From NCBI GenBank assembly GCA_963751665.1, contig CAVVVF010000001.1, positions 558,001-622,000 on the forward strand: DNA of 64,000 nt, given 5' to 3'. The position numbers were made by a program, and so were the translations under genes. This document shows, piece after piece, positions 25,061-37,099 of this stretch; positions within the stretch are counted from its first letter, which is position 1, and each line of letters starts with the position of its first letter. Origin of the DNA: AC-69 sp963751665. Lineage in GTDB: Bacteria > Actinomycetota > UBA4738 > HRBIN12. The notes below the pieces were generated by a model, which saw only the letters and a program-made list of their open reading frames with translations, was not told the DNA's origin and ran no database searches.

Positions 25061-25584
25061 CAGTCGGCGGGTGGCCGCTCGGCCCGACGGAGCCGGCCGG
25101 CCAGCACCGAGAGCATCCTGGCGGCGACGCCGGGCTCCCCGGCGATCAGGCGATCGAACGCCCGCTTGAAGATCCGGATGCACAGCATGGGTGTGGCGGC
25201 CACCACGGACGCCGTCCGTTCCCCGCCATCCAGCAGCGCGAGCTCCCCGAAGAAGTCACCCGGCCGGAGCATGGTCAGGGTCCGCTTCCCCCGCGTCACC
25301 CTGGCTTCCCCCTCCACGATCGCGAAGAAGGCTCCGCCCCGCATGCCCTCGGCCACGATGACCTCCCCGGGCCGGAACTCCACCTGGTCGGCCCGGTCAG
25401 CCAGCGCTCGGAGGTGACGCCGGGACAGCCCGGCGAACAGCGGGACCCGGGCCAGCAGGTCCATCCCCTCCTTGCCCAGGGGCCGGTCGGGTCGGGTGCG
25501 GCCCGATGCGGGACGAGTTGGAGACCCCGTGGCGGCCACCGAGCCGGGGACCAGCCCGGCCAACGAATCGAGCGCGTCCTTCAT
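25060..25584 (-). CDS. Cyclic-nucleotide-binding (CRP/FNR sensor) domain protein without HTH
   Basis: A 174-residue protein. A 40-residue low-complexity N-terminus precedes a cNMP-binding beta-roll (LFAGLSRRHLRALADRADQVEFRPGEVIVAEG; phosphate cassette DFFGELALLDGGERTASVVA, where the usual R-S-A is R-T-A). It ends in a C-helix (FDRLIAGEPGVAARMLSVLAGRLRRAE), with no DNA-binding domain. It is therefore a regulatory sensor rather than a transcription factor, perhaps acting on the membrane protein encoded next. GGAGAGG lies before the ATG. Divergent from metH. Confidence 0.85.
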   Translation of the reverse strand: MKDALDSLAGLVPGSVAATGSPTRPASGRTRPDRPLGKEGMDLLARVPLFAGLSRRHLRALADRADQVEFRPGEVIVAEGMRGGAFFAIVEGEARVTRGKRTLTMLRPGDFFGELALLDGGERTASVVAATPMLCIRIFKRAFDRLIAGEPGVAARMLSVLAGRLRRAERPPAD

Positions 25585-25693
25585 CGGCCTCTCCAGCCTC
25601 CTGGTCGAGTCGCGAGCCTATCGCAGGGGGCGAGGCCTCCGCGATGGACCGAACCCGCGCCCACCGTTCTGACTGCCGGTCACACTGCTGCGC

Positions 25694-25699
25694 TAGCAT
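25694..25699 (+). promoter_or_regulatory. Putative -10 hexamer of a leaderless promoter (metH)
   Basis: TAGCAT, 6 nt before the ATG at 25706; no Shine-Dalgarno and no B12 riboswitch is visible upstream. Confidence 0.4.
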
Positions 25700-25705
25700 G
25701 ATCAG

Positions 25706-29378
<3,673 letters not shown>

Positions 29379-29401
29379 GCTTCCGGCACCGGAGCGGCTG
29401 G

Positions 29402-29407
29402 TACCGT
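29402..29407 (+). promoter_or_regulatory. Putative -10 hexamer before the class III aminotransferase gene
   Basis: TACCGT, 8 nt before the ATG at 29416, in a 37-bp gap after metH; no Shine-Dalgarno. Confidence 0.35.
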
Positions 29408-29415
29408 GATGCGCC

Positions 29416-30666
29416 ATGGGCCGGTTCTGGCATTCCTTCGCCGACATGTCCGCCATCCAGGCGAACGGGGAGCTCGTCCTGGATCGTGGCGAGGGCGTCC
29501 ACGTCTGGGACGAGGACGGAAGGCGATACCTCGATGCCACCGCGGGCCTGTGGTACTGCAACGTCGGCTACGGTCGCGGCGAGATCGCCGACGCCGCCGC
29601 CGCCCAGCTTCGAAAGCTGTCCGCCTACTCGACCTTCGGTGACGTCTCCAACCGGCCGGCCATCGAGCTGGCCGAGCGGGTGGCGGACCTCGCTCCGGAC
29701 CCCGACAGCAAGGTGTTCTTCACGAGCGGTGGCTCGGATTCGATCGACACGGCGGCCAAGATGTCCCGCCGGTACTGGCAGCTCCTGGGCCAGACCGACC
29801 GCACGACGTTCATCACCCGGGAGAACGCGTACCACGGCATGCACGTCGCCGGCACCAGCCTGGCCGGCATCGCGCCAAACGCGGCCGGATACGGCACGCT
29901 CGTGAGCGACGTTGCGAAGGTGCCGTGGGATTCACCGGAGGCCCTCCGCGACACCATCGAAGCCGCCACGCCCGAGCGCGTTGCCGCCTTCTTCTGCGAG
30001 CCGGTCATCGGGGCGGGGGGCGTGTTCGCGCCGCCGGAGGGCTACCTCGAGCGGGTCCGGTCGATCTGTCGCGAGGCCGGCGTCCTGTTCGTGGCCGACG
30101 AGGTCATCACCGGCTTCGGGCGGACGGGCGACTGGTTCGCCAGCAACCGGTGGGAGCTCCAGCCCGACCTCATCACCTGCGCCAAGGGGATCACCAGCGG
30201 CTACCTGCCGATGGGCGCGGTCATCGCGTCGCCGCGGGTGGCCGAGCCGTTCTGGAACGGGACCGCGGGGCTGTGGCGGCACGGGTACACGTACTCGGGC
30301 CACGCCACGGTGGCCGCCGCGGCTATGGCGAACCTGGACATCCTGGAACGCGAGGCGCTGCCCAAGCGAGCGTTGCAGCTGGAATCGGACCTGGCCGACG
30401 CACTCGAGCCGCTCGGAGCGCACCCCATGGTCGAGGAGATCCGGGCCGGCACCGGCGTGCTGGCCGCGGTGCAACTGTCTGCAGAGGCATTGGCGGATGA
30501 CTCCACGCTCCCTGCTCGCGCGATCCGCGCCTGCCGGGAAGTCGGCGTCATGACCAGGAGCCTGGCCACGGGCGGCCTCCAGGTCTCGCCGGCGCTGGTG
30601 ATCGACCAGTCCGAGCTGAACGAGCTCCGCGACGGGATCGGCGCCGCCCTCGACTCGCTGACCTAA
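29416..30666 (+). CDS. Class III PLP aminotransferase (omega-amino acid/diamine type)
   Basis: A 416-residue fold-type I aminotransferase. Key blocks are GLWYCNVGYGRGEIADAA, TSGGSDSIDTAAKMSRRYW (cofactor phosphate), YHGMHVAGTSLAG, CEPVIGAGGV, LFVADEVITGFGRTG (Asp binding the pyridine nitrogen) and the Schiff-base Lys in CAKGITSGYLPMGAV. The pattern matches aspartate-aminotransferase-family omega-transaminases such as beta-alanine/pyruvate or putrescine enzymes. The amino donor is not predictable and no pathway partner is adjacent. It is convergent with the DUF1003 gene, overlapping by 4 bp. Confidence 0.88.
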   Translation: MGRFWHSFADMSAIQANGELVLDRGEGVHVWDEDGRRYLDATAGLWYCNVGYGRGEIADAAAAQLRKLSAYSTFGDVSNRPAIELAERVADLAPDPDSKVFFTSGGSDSIDTAAKMSRRYWQLLGQTDRTTFITRENAYHGMHVAGTSLAGIAPNAAGYGTLVSDVAKVPWDSPEALRDTIEAATPERVAAFFCEPVIGAGGVFAPPEGYLERVRSICREAGVLFVADEVITGFGRTGDWFASNRWELQPDLITCAKGITSGYLPMGAVIASPRVAEPFWNGTAGLWRHGYTYSGHATVAAAAMANLDILEREALPKRALQLESDLADALEPLGAHPMVEEIRAGTGVLAAVQLSAEALADDSTLPARAIRACREVGVMTRSLATGGLQVSPALVIDQSELNELRDGIGAALDSLT

Positions 30667-31196
30667 CCGGGCGAGGCGGGGCCGGCTGCCTTCGCCACGA
30701 ACCGATGGATCTCCTTGGTCAGCTCGTGCACCTGCTGGGTGAGGTCCGTATTCGCCTGTAGGAGCTCGCGGAGCGCGAGGAGCAACCGCTCGCCTTTCTG
30801 GGCCTCGACGTAATGGTGCCCGGCCAGGGCCTCGTCTCGGGCCGCGGCCCGGTTCTGGCTCATCATGATGATCGGGGCCTGGAGGCCGGCCAGGGCCGAC
30901 AGTACCAGGTTGAGCGCGATGAACGGGTAGGGATCGAACTGCTTGTGGTGCAGCAATCGGGCCAGGAACACCGCGTTCAGCACCATCCAAGCGGCGATGA
31001 GCCCCAGGAAGACGAAGATGAACGGCCAGGATCCCCCGAATTTCGCCACCTTGTCCGCCACCCGCTCCCCGAACGTTCGATCGTCGTGTACCTCCTTCAC
31101 CGCGGGGTTTCGATGATCGTGGCGTTCGGACCAAGGATAGGCAGACCGCCGCCGTCGCGACGTCCGCGCGGGTTCGACCGGTGTGCTCGTATCCAC
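30663..31196 (-). CDS. DUF1003 membrane protein
   Basis: A 177-residue protein. A basic N-terminal 30 residues precede TFGERVADKVAKFGGSWPFIFVFLGLIAAWMVLNAVF, then PYPFIALNLVLSALAGLQAPIIMMSQNRAAARDE, the two-helix core of DUF1003, and a C-terminal coiled-coil-prone helix (LLALRELLQANTDLTQQVHELTKEI). GTG start at 31196 with GAGGAGG close upstream. Family function is unknown; it sits in the cytoplasmic membrane with the long helix in the cytosol. Confidence 0.88.
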   Translation of the reverse strand: MDTSTPVEPARTSRRRRSAYPWSERHDHRNPAVKEVHDDRTFGERVADKVAKFGGSWPFIFVFLGLIAAWMVLNAVFLARLLHHKQFDPYPFIALNLVLSALAGLQAPIIMMSQNRAAARDEALAGHHYVEAQKGERLLLALRELLQANTDLTQQVHELTKEIHRFVAKAAGPASPG

Positions 31197-31258
31197 ATCC
31201 GCCTCCTCACCTCGTGGCTCGACCAGCGAGGGCGAGCCTACAGACGTGGGAGCGCGGC

Positions 31259-31579
31259 CTAGTGGAATGAGTGGCCGCAGGCGCAGGAGCTCTGGGCGGC
31301 CGGGTTGTCGATGGTGAAGCCCGAAGCCTCCAGGCTGTCCACGAAATCGATCGTGGCCTGGGTCAGGTAGGGGACGCTCATCTTGTCAACGACCAGCCTG
31401 ACGCCGAACTGGTCGGCCGTCACGTCCTTCTCAGAGACCTGGTCGTCCAGGTACATCGCGTAGCGGAGCCCGGAGCACCCCCCCGGCTGGACGGCCACCC
31501 GGAGTGAGATGTCCGCCCGGCCCTCCTCCTGCAGGAGCTCCTTCACCTTGCCGGCTGCGGTCTGGGTCAGCTGGATCAT
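31259..31579 (-). CDS. erpA: A-type Fe-S carrier (IscA/ErpA family)
   Basis: A 106-residue HesB-fold protein carrying nascent Fe-S clusters to apoproteins. The three ligand cysteines are in PGGCSGLRYAMYLDD and the C-terminal SSCACGHSF (C-x-C-G). ATG 31579 follows GGACCGGAGGACC. Nothing Fe-S related is adjacent; the suf operon is 7 kb away. It is placed downstream of the YbaK and glycerate kinase genes on the same strand, 74 bp apart, and TAGAAT near 31620 may be its own promoter. Confidence 0.9.
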   Translation of the reverse strand: MIQLTQTAAGKVKELLQEEGRADISLRVAVQPGGCSGLRYAMYLDDQVSEKDVTADQFGVRLVVDKMSVPYLTQATIDFVDSLEASGFTIDNPAAQSSCACGHSFH

Positions 31580-31653
31580 CGGTCCTCCGGTCCCTGCCTG
31601 TGGGCGATGCCGCTTCATTCTAGCGGCTGAGGCCCCGGATCCGGCCCGGCCCG

Positions 31654-32124
31654 TCAACGTTCCTTGAAGTCGGCGGTGCCGGCCCCGGTCGCGGACCGGA
31701 GCTCCTCCGGCGTCGTGCGGAACACCGAGTCCGGGGTGCCGGCGGCCGCCCAGATCTCCCCGAACGCGAACAGGTCCTGGTCGATGAACGCCGGGATCGG
31801 CCTGGGGTGCCCGAAAGGGGGCGTGCCCCCGATGGCATACCCGGCGGCGGCCCGGACTTCGTCGGCGTTGGCCCGCCTGGCCTCCGCCGCACCTGCCAGC
31901 GCCGCCAGCTTGCCGGTATCCACGCGATTGGCCCCGGAGGTCAGCGCGAGCACGGCCCGTCCGTCGGCCATGAACACGAGCGACTTCACGATCTGTCCGA
32001 TGTCACACCCCACGGCGCGGGCGGCGTCGGCGGCGGTCTTGGTCCCCTCGGGGAACCGGCGCACCTCCACATCGTGCCCGAGAACCTTCGCGGCCTCCAG
32101 GAATCGGTCGATCGCACCGCTCAT
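31654..32124 (-). CDS. YbaK/EbsC-type aminoacyl-tRNA deacylase
   Basis: A 156-residue trans-editing domain that hydrolyses mischarged tRNA, in the ProX/YbaK superfamily. The catalytic-site Lys lies in QIVKSLVFMADGRAVLALTSG. The GGTPPFGHPRPIPAFIDQDL block with G-x-x-P-x-G-H is diagnostic, and the C-terminal strand and helix are complete. Whether it edits Cys-tRNAPro or another pair is undetermined. The ATG at 32124 overlaps the glycerate kinase stop (ATGA), so the pair is coupled. Confidence 0.85.
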   Translation of the reverse strand: MSGAIDRFLEAAKVLGHDVEVRRFPEGTKTAADAARAVGCDIGQIVKSLVFMADGRAVLALTSGANRVDTGKLAALAGAAEARRANADEVRAAAGYAIGGTPPFGHPRPIPAFIDQDLFAFGEIWAAAGTPDSVFRTTPEELRSATGAGTADFKER

Positions 32125-33247
32125 GGGCCAGACGATAGCCCCGGCAGTTTCGCCGCCACCTCCTCCGCGAGATCCTGCAACGCCGCCCGGGCCTCCGTCA
32201 TCGCCCGCCCCTCGCCGAACCGGCCCACGAGGTCGAACACGGGGACGCCGGACGGCCGGACCTCGGCCCTCCCGCACAGGACGATCGCTGGCACCCCCGC
32301 TACCAGGGCGGCCCCGATCACACCCGCGGGGACCTTGCCGCGGAGGGATTGCTCGTCGAGCGTCCCTTCGCCGGTGACGACGAGATCGGCCGCCTCCAGA
32401 CGGCGCCGGAAGCCCACCGCGTCCATCACCAGCTCGACCCCTGGCCGAAGATGCGCCCCCAGGAACGCCACCAGGCCGGCCCCCAGCCCGCCGGCCGCTC
32501 CGCCCCCCGGTAGGTCGCGGACGTCGAGGCCGAGGTCCCGGAAGATCACGGCGGCCAGGTGTCCCAGGGCCCGGTCCAGCAGCAGGACGTCGCCGGCGGT
32601 TGCGCCCTTCTGCGGGCCGAAGACGACGGAGGCTCCCTGTGGACCCGTGAGCGGGCTGTCCACGTCGCAGGCGACCAGGAACCGCGACCTGCCGATATCG
32701 AGCCCCAGGCCGGAGAGGTCGATGCGGTCCAGATCGATGAGGGCCGCGCCACCCGGACCGATCTCACCGCCGGCCTTGTCGAGCAGACGGACCCCCAGCG
32801 CCTGGGCCAGGCCGGCACCGCCGTCGTTCGTCGAGCTCCCGCCGATGCACACGATGACCTCGGCCGGTACGGCTCCCAGGGCGGCGCGGATCAGCTCGCC
32901 CGTCCCCCGCGTGGTCGTTCGTTTTGGATCCCGGCGAGCTTCCCGATCAGGTCGAGCCCGGATGCGCGGGCCATCTCCACAACGGCCGTCACGCCGGACG
33001 GTCCGGAGACGATCCCGTACTCGGCATCGACCGGATCGCCCAGCGGACCGTGCACGCTCGCGCGGCGGCGCTCTCCTCCCAGCGCCTCGACCATGGCGTC
33101 CAGCGTGCCCTCCCCGCCATCCGCCATGGGAACCTCGACGACCTGGTCGTCCGGGCGGGCCCGGCGCCACCCCGCCCCGACGGCGTGAGCGGCCTGGGCG
33201 GCCGTGAGCGTGCCGCGGAACTTGTCCGGTGCGATCAGGACCCGCAT
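32121..33247 (-). CDS. Glycerate kinase (GarK/GlxK family), one frameshift
   Basis: About 375 residues, phosphorylating D-glycerate. The N-terminus has VLIAPDKFRGTLTAAQAA and VPMADGGEGTLDAM. After a one-base shift near 32930, between GLDLIGKLAG and DPKRTTTRGTGELI, the second frame carries VIVCIGGSSTNDGGAGLAQALG, the hinge GAAGGLGAGLVAFL and the active-site ADLVVTGEGTLDEQSLRGK. All motifs are family-typical, so the shift is probably an error. The TACCCT hexamer 7 nt before the ATG suggests a leaderless transcript carrying the YbaK gene too. Confidence 0.88.
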
Positions 33248-33254
33248 CGGCCCG

Positions 33255-33260
33255 AGGGTA
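33255..33260 (-). promoter_or_regulatory. Putative -10 hexamer before the glycerate kinase gene
   Basis: TACCCT within TTGTACCCT, 7 nt before the ATG at 33247, in the 69-bp divergent gap with the DinB-fold gene. Confidence 0.45.
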
Positions 33261-33316
33261 CAATCCGCCGCGGCGCCGCCGGGACGTCGCGTCGAGGCCG
33301 ACGGGGAGCACGACGA

Positions 33317-34147
33317 GTGAGCCTGAGCCGCATCGAACTGTTGGGGATCGCCCAGGCCGAGCGAGAACGCCTGGGCCGAACCATCCAGTACACGCCGCCC
33401 GAAGCGTGGGATCGCGACAGCGTCTGCGCTGGATGGCGGAACCGCGACGTCATGGCGCACCTGGCCGCCCAGGAGGTTGCGGCGGCCCAGGTCGTGGGGG
33501 GCGAGCCGGCCGTCGAGTTCGAGGCGTTCCGCCAGGCGAACGACGGCGAGTTCTGGGTGAACGGGTTCAACGAGTGGGCCGTGGCGGTCCGAAAGGACCT
33601 CCCCACCCGGCAGATCCTCACCGACTGGGGGCGGGGGGCCGACGCGTTCCTGTCCCGGGGGGGCCTCATCCCGGAGGACGAGTGGCTGACGACCCGGGTC
33701 CCGTGGGTAGCCGGGGAGATCGGGGTCCGATACCTCATCCAATCCCGGATCATCGAGTGGTGGCTCCACGGTGAGGACATCCGCCTCGGCGCGGGGCTGG
33801 AGGAGAACCTCCAACACTGGCCCTTGTATCTCATCAACGACATGGGCATCCGGATGCTCCCCTATGCCCTGGGGCTGGCCGGCCTGTCGTTCCCAGGGAA
33901 GAGCATCCAGGTGGACCTGGAGGGGGTCGGCGAGGGGAGCTGGCACTGGGGCCTTGCGGCACGCGAGTCGCCGCCGGAGGACAAGAAGCCGGACGCCTTC
34001 ATCGATGGCCGGGCGCCGGCGTTCGCCCTGGTCGCCGGGCGCCGCGTCCCCGCCGAGCACTACCTGGACGACGGGAACCTGGTGATCGGGGGGGACGAGG
34101 ACCTAGCCACCGTGGTCCTCGAGCACATCCGGGCCTACGTGGAATAG
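33317..34147 (+). CDS. Maleylpyruvate isomerase-like DinB-fold enzyme (mycothiol-dependent type)
   Basis: A 276-residue protein. The N-terminal DinB-like four-helix bundle has WDRDSVCAGWRNRDVMAHLAAQE and IIEWWLHGEDIRLGAG, supplying the metal-binding histidines and acidic residue of the MDMPI_N fold. The C-terminal SCP2-like part is about 100 residues. Members bind a metal and use mycothiol in actinobacteria; this protein's substrate is unknown. GTG 33317 follows GGGGAGC. Divergent from glycerate kinase. Confidence 0.78.
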   Translation: MSLSRIELLGIAQAERERLGRTIQYTPPEAWDRDSVCAGWRNRDVMAHLAAQEVAAAQVVGGEPAVEFEAFRQANDGEFWVNGFNEWAVAVRKDLPTRQILTDWGRGADAFLSRGGLIPEDEWLTTRVPWVAGEIGVRYLIQSRIIEWWLHGEDIRLGAGLEENLQHWPLYLINDMGIRMLPYALGLAGLSFPGKSIQVDLEGVGEGSWHWGLAARESPPEDKKPDAFIDGRAPAFALVAGRRVPAEHYLDDGNLVIGGDEDLATVVLEHIRAYVE

Positions 34148-34204
34148 CGCCACCACCCCCTGGCGCCAGAGCCGGGTCCGGTTCCCATCCGTACTCCTTC
34201 GCAG

Positions 34205-34210
34205 TACCGT
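34205..34210 (+). promoter_or_regulatory. Putative -10 hexamer before the ECF sigma gene
   Basis: TACCGT, 7 nt before GTG 34218. It decides that start over GTG 34209, which lies inside the hexamer. Confidence 0.4.
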
Positions 34211-34217
34211 GCTGCGC

Positions 34218-34784
34218 GTGCGATCGAAGGAGATGCGTCCGGACGATTCGCTGATGCGATCGTTCGGCCAGCGGGACCCGGCGGCGGCCGAGGTCCTGTA
34301 CGAGCGGTTCGCCGCGCGCATCTACGGCTTGGGGATCGTGATGCTGGGGAACGACGCGGCGGCGCAGGACCTGGTGCAGGACACGTTCGTGAAGCTGTGG
34401 CGGAGTGCCGACCGGTTCGACCAGGCCCGAGGCAGGCTCGACACGTGGGTGCTCCTGGTCGCGAGGAGCCTGGCCATCGACGCGCTCCGCAGGCGGGTCC
34501 TGGAGGCGCGCACCGCCGAGGCTTCCAAGCCCGGGAGCGACGTCTCACCCGAGCCCGGCCCGGACGAGGTGGCCGAGACGGAGGACCTCGCGGCCAGGGC
34601 CCGCCGGGCCATGACGATGCTGTCGGCGGGACAGCGCGCCGCGCTCGAGCTCGCGTACTTCGGTGGCAAGACCAGCGCCGAGGTGGCGGAGCTCGAAGGC
34701 ATCCCGCTGGGCACGGCCAAGACCAGGATCAGGACAGCGCTCCTGAAGCTCCGGGAGGCGCTGGAGGAACAACGTGAGATGTGA
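34218..34784 (+). CDS. ECF-type RNA polymerase sigma factor (SigK/SigL-like group)
   Basis: A 188-residue sigma factor with region 2 (EVLYERFAARIYGLGIVMLGNDAAAQDLVQDTFVKLWR) and region 4 with its helix-turn-helix (LSAGQRAALELAYFGGKTSAEVAELEGIPLGTAKTRIRTALLKLRE), joined by an acidic linker. Regions 1 and 3 are absent, defining the ECF class. The next gene is a zinc anti-sigma factor overlapping by 11 bp, so activity is probably controlled post-translationally. The inducing signal cannot be inferred. Confidence 0.92.
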   Translation: MRSKEMRPDDSLMRSFGQRDPAAAEVLYERFAARIYGLGIVMLGNDAAAQDLVQDTFVKLWRSADRFDQARGRLDTWVLLVARSLAIDALRRRVLEARTAEASKPGSDVSPEPGPDEVAETEDLAARARRAMTMLSAGQRAALELAYFGGKTSAEVAELEGIPLGTAKTRIRTALLKLREALEEQREM

Positions 34785-35499
34785 CGAGGTGCGCGACCAG
34801 CTGGCGGAGCATCTGCTGGGGACGCTGGACGAGCCGGCCGACGTGGAGGTACGCCGGCACCTCCGGGGCTGCTCCGGTTGCCGCAAGGAGATGGCGGCGC
34901 TCGCCGAGGGCGTGAGCACCTTCGCCAGGGCCGCCCACGAGCTCGACCCGCCGGAGGAGCTGAAGGAGCGGGTCCTCTCGGTGCTCCAGGCGACTGGGCC
35001 GACGGTGCCGACGATGCCGCCCCCACCCCGGCCGCTCGCCGCCCGGTCCCGTGGCTGGCCTGGGCCGCAGTCGTGGTGCTGTTGGCGGGCTCCGCATCCT
35101 GGGGGCTGTGGTCCCACAACCGGGCCGCCCGGTACGAGGCGTCGGCGACCAAGTACGAGACGCTCCTGGCGTCGCTGGGAGGCGAGAACGTCCGCGTGGC
35201 CACCCTTGCCTCGCAGGGATCTCAGCAGCTCGAGGGCAGCGCGGTGGTCTACGACTCGAAGGTGGAGCAGTCCTGGGTCCTGGTCCTGGTTCGGGCCCCG
35301 GGGCTGGAGGGCCAGGCCACGGTCACCCTCGCCACCGGCGACGGCCGCACGATCAGCATGCACCCCATGGAGTTCAGCCCCGGCGGCGAGGCCTCGAGCT
35401 GGCTCGTGACGTCCTCCAACCTGAGGCCCTTCCAGACCGTGATCGTGCGGGACGCAGTCCGGATCGACCATCGCCACGGGGTCCGTGTCCCGCGACTAG
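34774..35499 (+). CDS. Zinc-containing anti-sigma factor (RskA-like), two compensating frameshifts
   Basis: The N-terminal ZAS domain has the H-x3-C-x2-C site (RRHLRGCSGCRKEMAAL). A Pro-rich linker leads to one transmembrane helix (PWLAWAAVVVLLAGSASWGLW), then an extracytoplasmic RskA-type domain (SAVVYDSKVEQSWVLVLVRAPGLEGQATVTLATGDGRT) and a tail DASGSTIATGSVSRD. The frame leaves near 35030 in the Pro-rich stretch and returns near 35456, ending at TAG 35497-35499. Reading straight on would run hundreds of codons into antisense of the next gene, so the shifts are probably errors. It binds the upstream sigma factor at the membrane. Confidence 0.82.
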
Positions 35500-36486
35500 C
35501 GCGAGATCGCCAGGCGCTTGATGTGGCGCGGATAGGCGCCGAACCGGTACTTGTAGTCGTACTCCCCCTTCAGCATGTCGAACCCGCTGCATCCGCCCTC
35601 GATGGCGATCCGGATGTCCTCCGCCACGAGCACCATCCCCGGGGACAGGTGCCGCCACGAGCGGTCGAAGGCCGAGTTGTACAGGTAGTAGATGCCCTCG
35701 AACCGAAAGCCGACGGTCCCGGCCACCTTCTCCTCCCCCACCTCGATGAAGGTGAGGTTGAAGATCCCCCGCGGGAGAAACTCCTCGCCCAGCCGGCGGA
35801 AGAAGATCTCCATGCCGGGCTGGAGGAACACGCCCTTGGGCCCGTCGCTCCGCTTGTGCAGCTCCACGAACCGATCCAGGTACTCCCCCAACGTGTCCGC
35901 GTGGGCCAGACAGATCCGGTACGGGCCTGCCTCGGCCTCCAGCTTGCGGGCCTTGCGCCGGATCTCGTGGCGGAGCTTGGGGGGGAGGCCGTTCAGGTAC
36001 TCGTCGTAGGAACCGGGGAGTGGGAGGAAGGGCGCGATCCCGTTGACGTCGTCGGCCACCTCGACGTGAGAGTCCTTGCGCCGCAGACGCTTCGGCCAGC
36101 CGCTGGAGCCACTGGCGATCCTCGGGCAGGCCCCGGAGGTCCGCCTCGGACCAGTCGTCCCGCCGCTCCAGCGCCGCCAGCAGCTCCTTGGCGAAGCCGC
36201 CGGCCGCCTCTGGGAGGGCGACCGGGCCCATGTAGTCGGTGACCTCCGTCCCCCCCAGGAACCTGAGCCTCGTGTCCGTGCGCTCGAAGGCGACGGCGCC
36301 CACCTGGGCACCGTCCTCCTCGGCGAAGGCCAGGAGCAGCTGCTCCTGGCCTTCGCCGAACTCCTCCCAGTAGAGCTTGAGGAACTGGGGCGTGTGGAAG
36401 AACGTCCCCGCCGGATCCGCCGTGACCAGGTTGGACCAGTCTCGGCGGACGAAGTCCCGCCCGTCGTCGGAGAAGACGATCTCCAT
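35496..36486 (-). CDS. GNAT-fold acyl/aminoacyltransferase (CelD/FemX-like), one frameshift
   Basis: About 329 residues. The N-terminal GNAT half (WSNLVTADPAGTFFHTPQFLKLYWEEFG, LRFLGGTEVTDYMGPVALPE) and the C-terminal half (SYDEYLNGLPPKLRHEIRRKARKLE, VAGTVGFRFEGIYYLYNSAFDRSW, IEGGCSGFDMLKGEYDYKYRFG) are the two lobes of the BioF2/CelD acetyltransferase group, related to Fem transferases. The halves lie in different frames, joined near 36075. Such enzymes modify polysaccharide or peptidoglycan precursors; the acceptor here is unknown. The methyltransferase ends 4 bp upstream on the same strand. Confidence 0.8.
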
Positions 36487-36490
36487 GCGG

Positions 36491-37054
36491 CTAGCGGTCC
36501 AGGACGAAGACCGAGTGGGGGTAGGTGCCGAGGGTCGGCCACACCGGCCGGTACGTCTCGACGTGGGCGATGGAGAGGTTCCGCTCCTTGAACAGCGTCG
36601 TCCACTGCTCGACGCTTCGGAACGTGAACGGCGTCGGGACGCCGTGACGGATGTTCAGCAGCCAGTCCCATGCCGAGTTGAGGGCCCGATCCACCCTGGA
36701 GCCCGGCGTGTCCTCGGCGATGATCACGCGTTGCCTGGCGATCCGTACGGCTTCGTCGAGCAGGTGCTCCTGCTCCTCCCACCGCTCCATGTGGTGGAAC
36801 ACGAACATCAGCAGGACGACGTCGAACGAGGCATCCTCGAACGGCACCCGGGTGGGATCGGCCTGGAGCACGAACGGCAGCGTGGCATCGCGGTTGCCGT
36901 AGTCGACGAGGTCGCACAGCGTGGGACGGACCCCGGCCTTGTCGCGGAGCCATCGAGCCATGAACCCCGTCCCCGCCCCGAGGTCGAGCATGGTCTGCCC
37001 GGCGTCGAGGTGCGGGGCGATGCGGTTCCCCTCCTCGTTCTCCCGCAGGAACAT
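36491..37054 (-). CDS. Class I SAM-dependent methyltransferase
   Basis: A 187-residue Rossmann methyltransferase. The SAM motif is TMLDLGAGTGFMARWL, motif II includes DATLPFVLQADPTRVPFEDASFDVVLLMFVFHHM, and a late RVIIAEDTPGSRVDRALNSAWDWL segment follows. Substrate unknown; the adjacent GNAT enzyme 4 bp downstream suggests a shared cell-envelope or small-molecule modification route, which is inference. TAGAGT stands 7 nt before the ATG with no Shine-Dalgarno. Confidence 0.88.
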   Translation of the reverse strand: MFLRENEEGNRIAPHLDAGQTMLDLGAGTGFMARWLRDKAGVRPTLCDLVDYGNRDATLPFVLQADPTRVPFEDASFDVVLLMFVFHHMERWEEQEHLLDEAVRIARQRVIIAEDTPGSRVDRALNSAWDWLLNIRHGVPTPFTFRSVEQWTTLFKERNLSIAHVETYRPVWPTLGTYPHSVFVLDR

Positions 37055-37061
37055 GCGGTCA

Positions 37062-37067
37062 ACTCTA
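37062..37067 (-). promoter_or_regulatory. Putative -10 hexamer before the methyltransferase/GNAT pair
   Basis: TAGAGT, 7 nt before the ATG at 37054, in the 45-bp gap after the DUF2207 gene. Confidence 0.4.
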
Positions 37068-37099
37068 GCGGCTCCCCCGGAGAGGGCCGCCGCCGGGCC

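Noticed and set aside
32132..32137. TATCGT 7 nt before the YbaK-like start as a leaderless promoter
   Set aside because: It lies in the end of the glycerate kinase coding region and the genes overlap by ATGA, so cotranscription explains expression; the hexamer may be chance.
34878..36242. A 454-codon plus frame that appears to extend the anti-sigma factor through the next gene
   Set aside because: Only its first part is real; past 35456 it is antisense to the GNAT gene, and a one-base correction gives a proper end at 35499.
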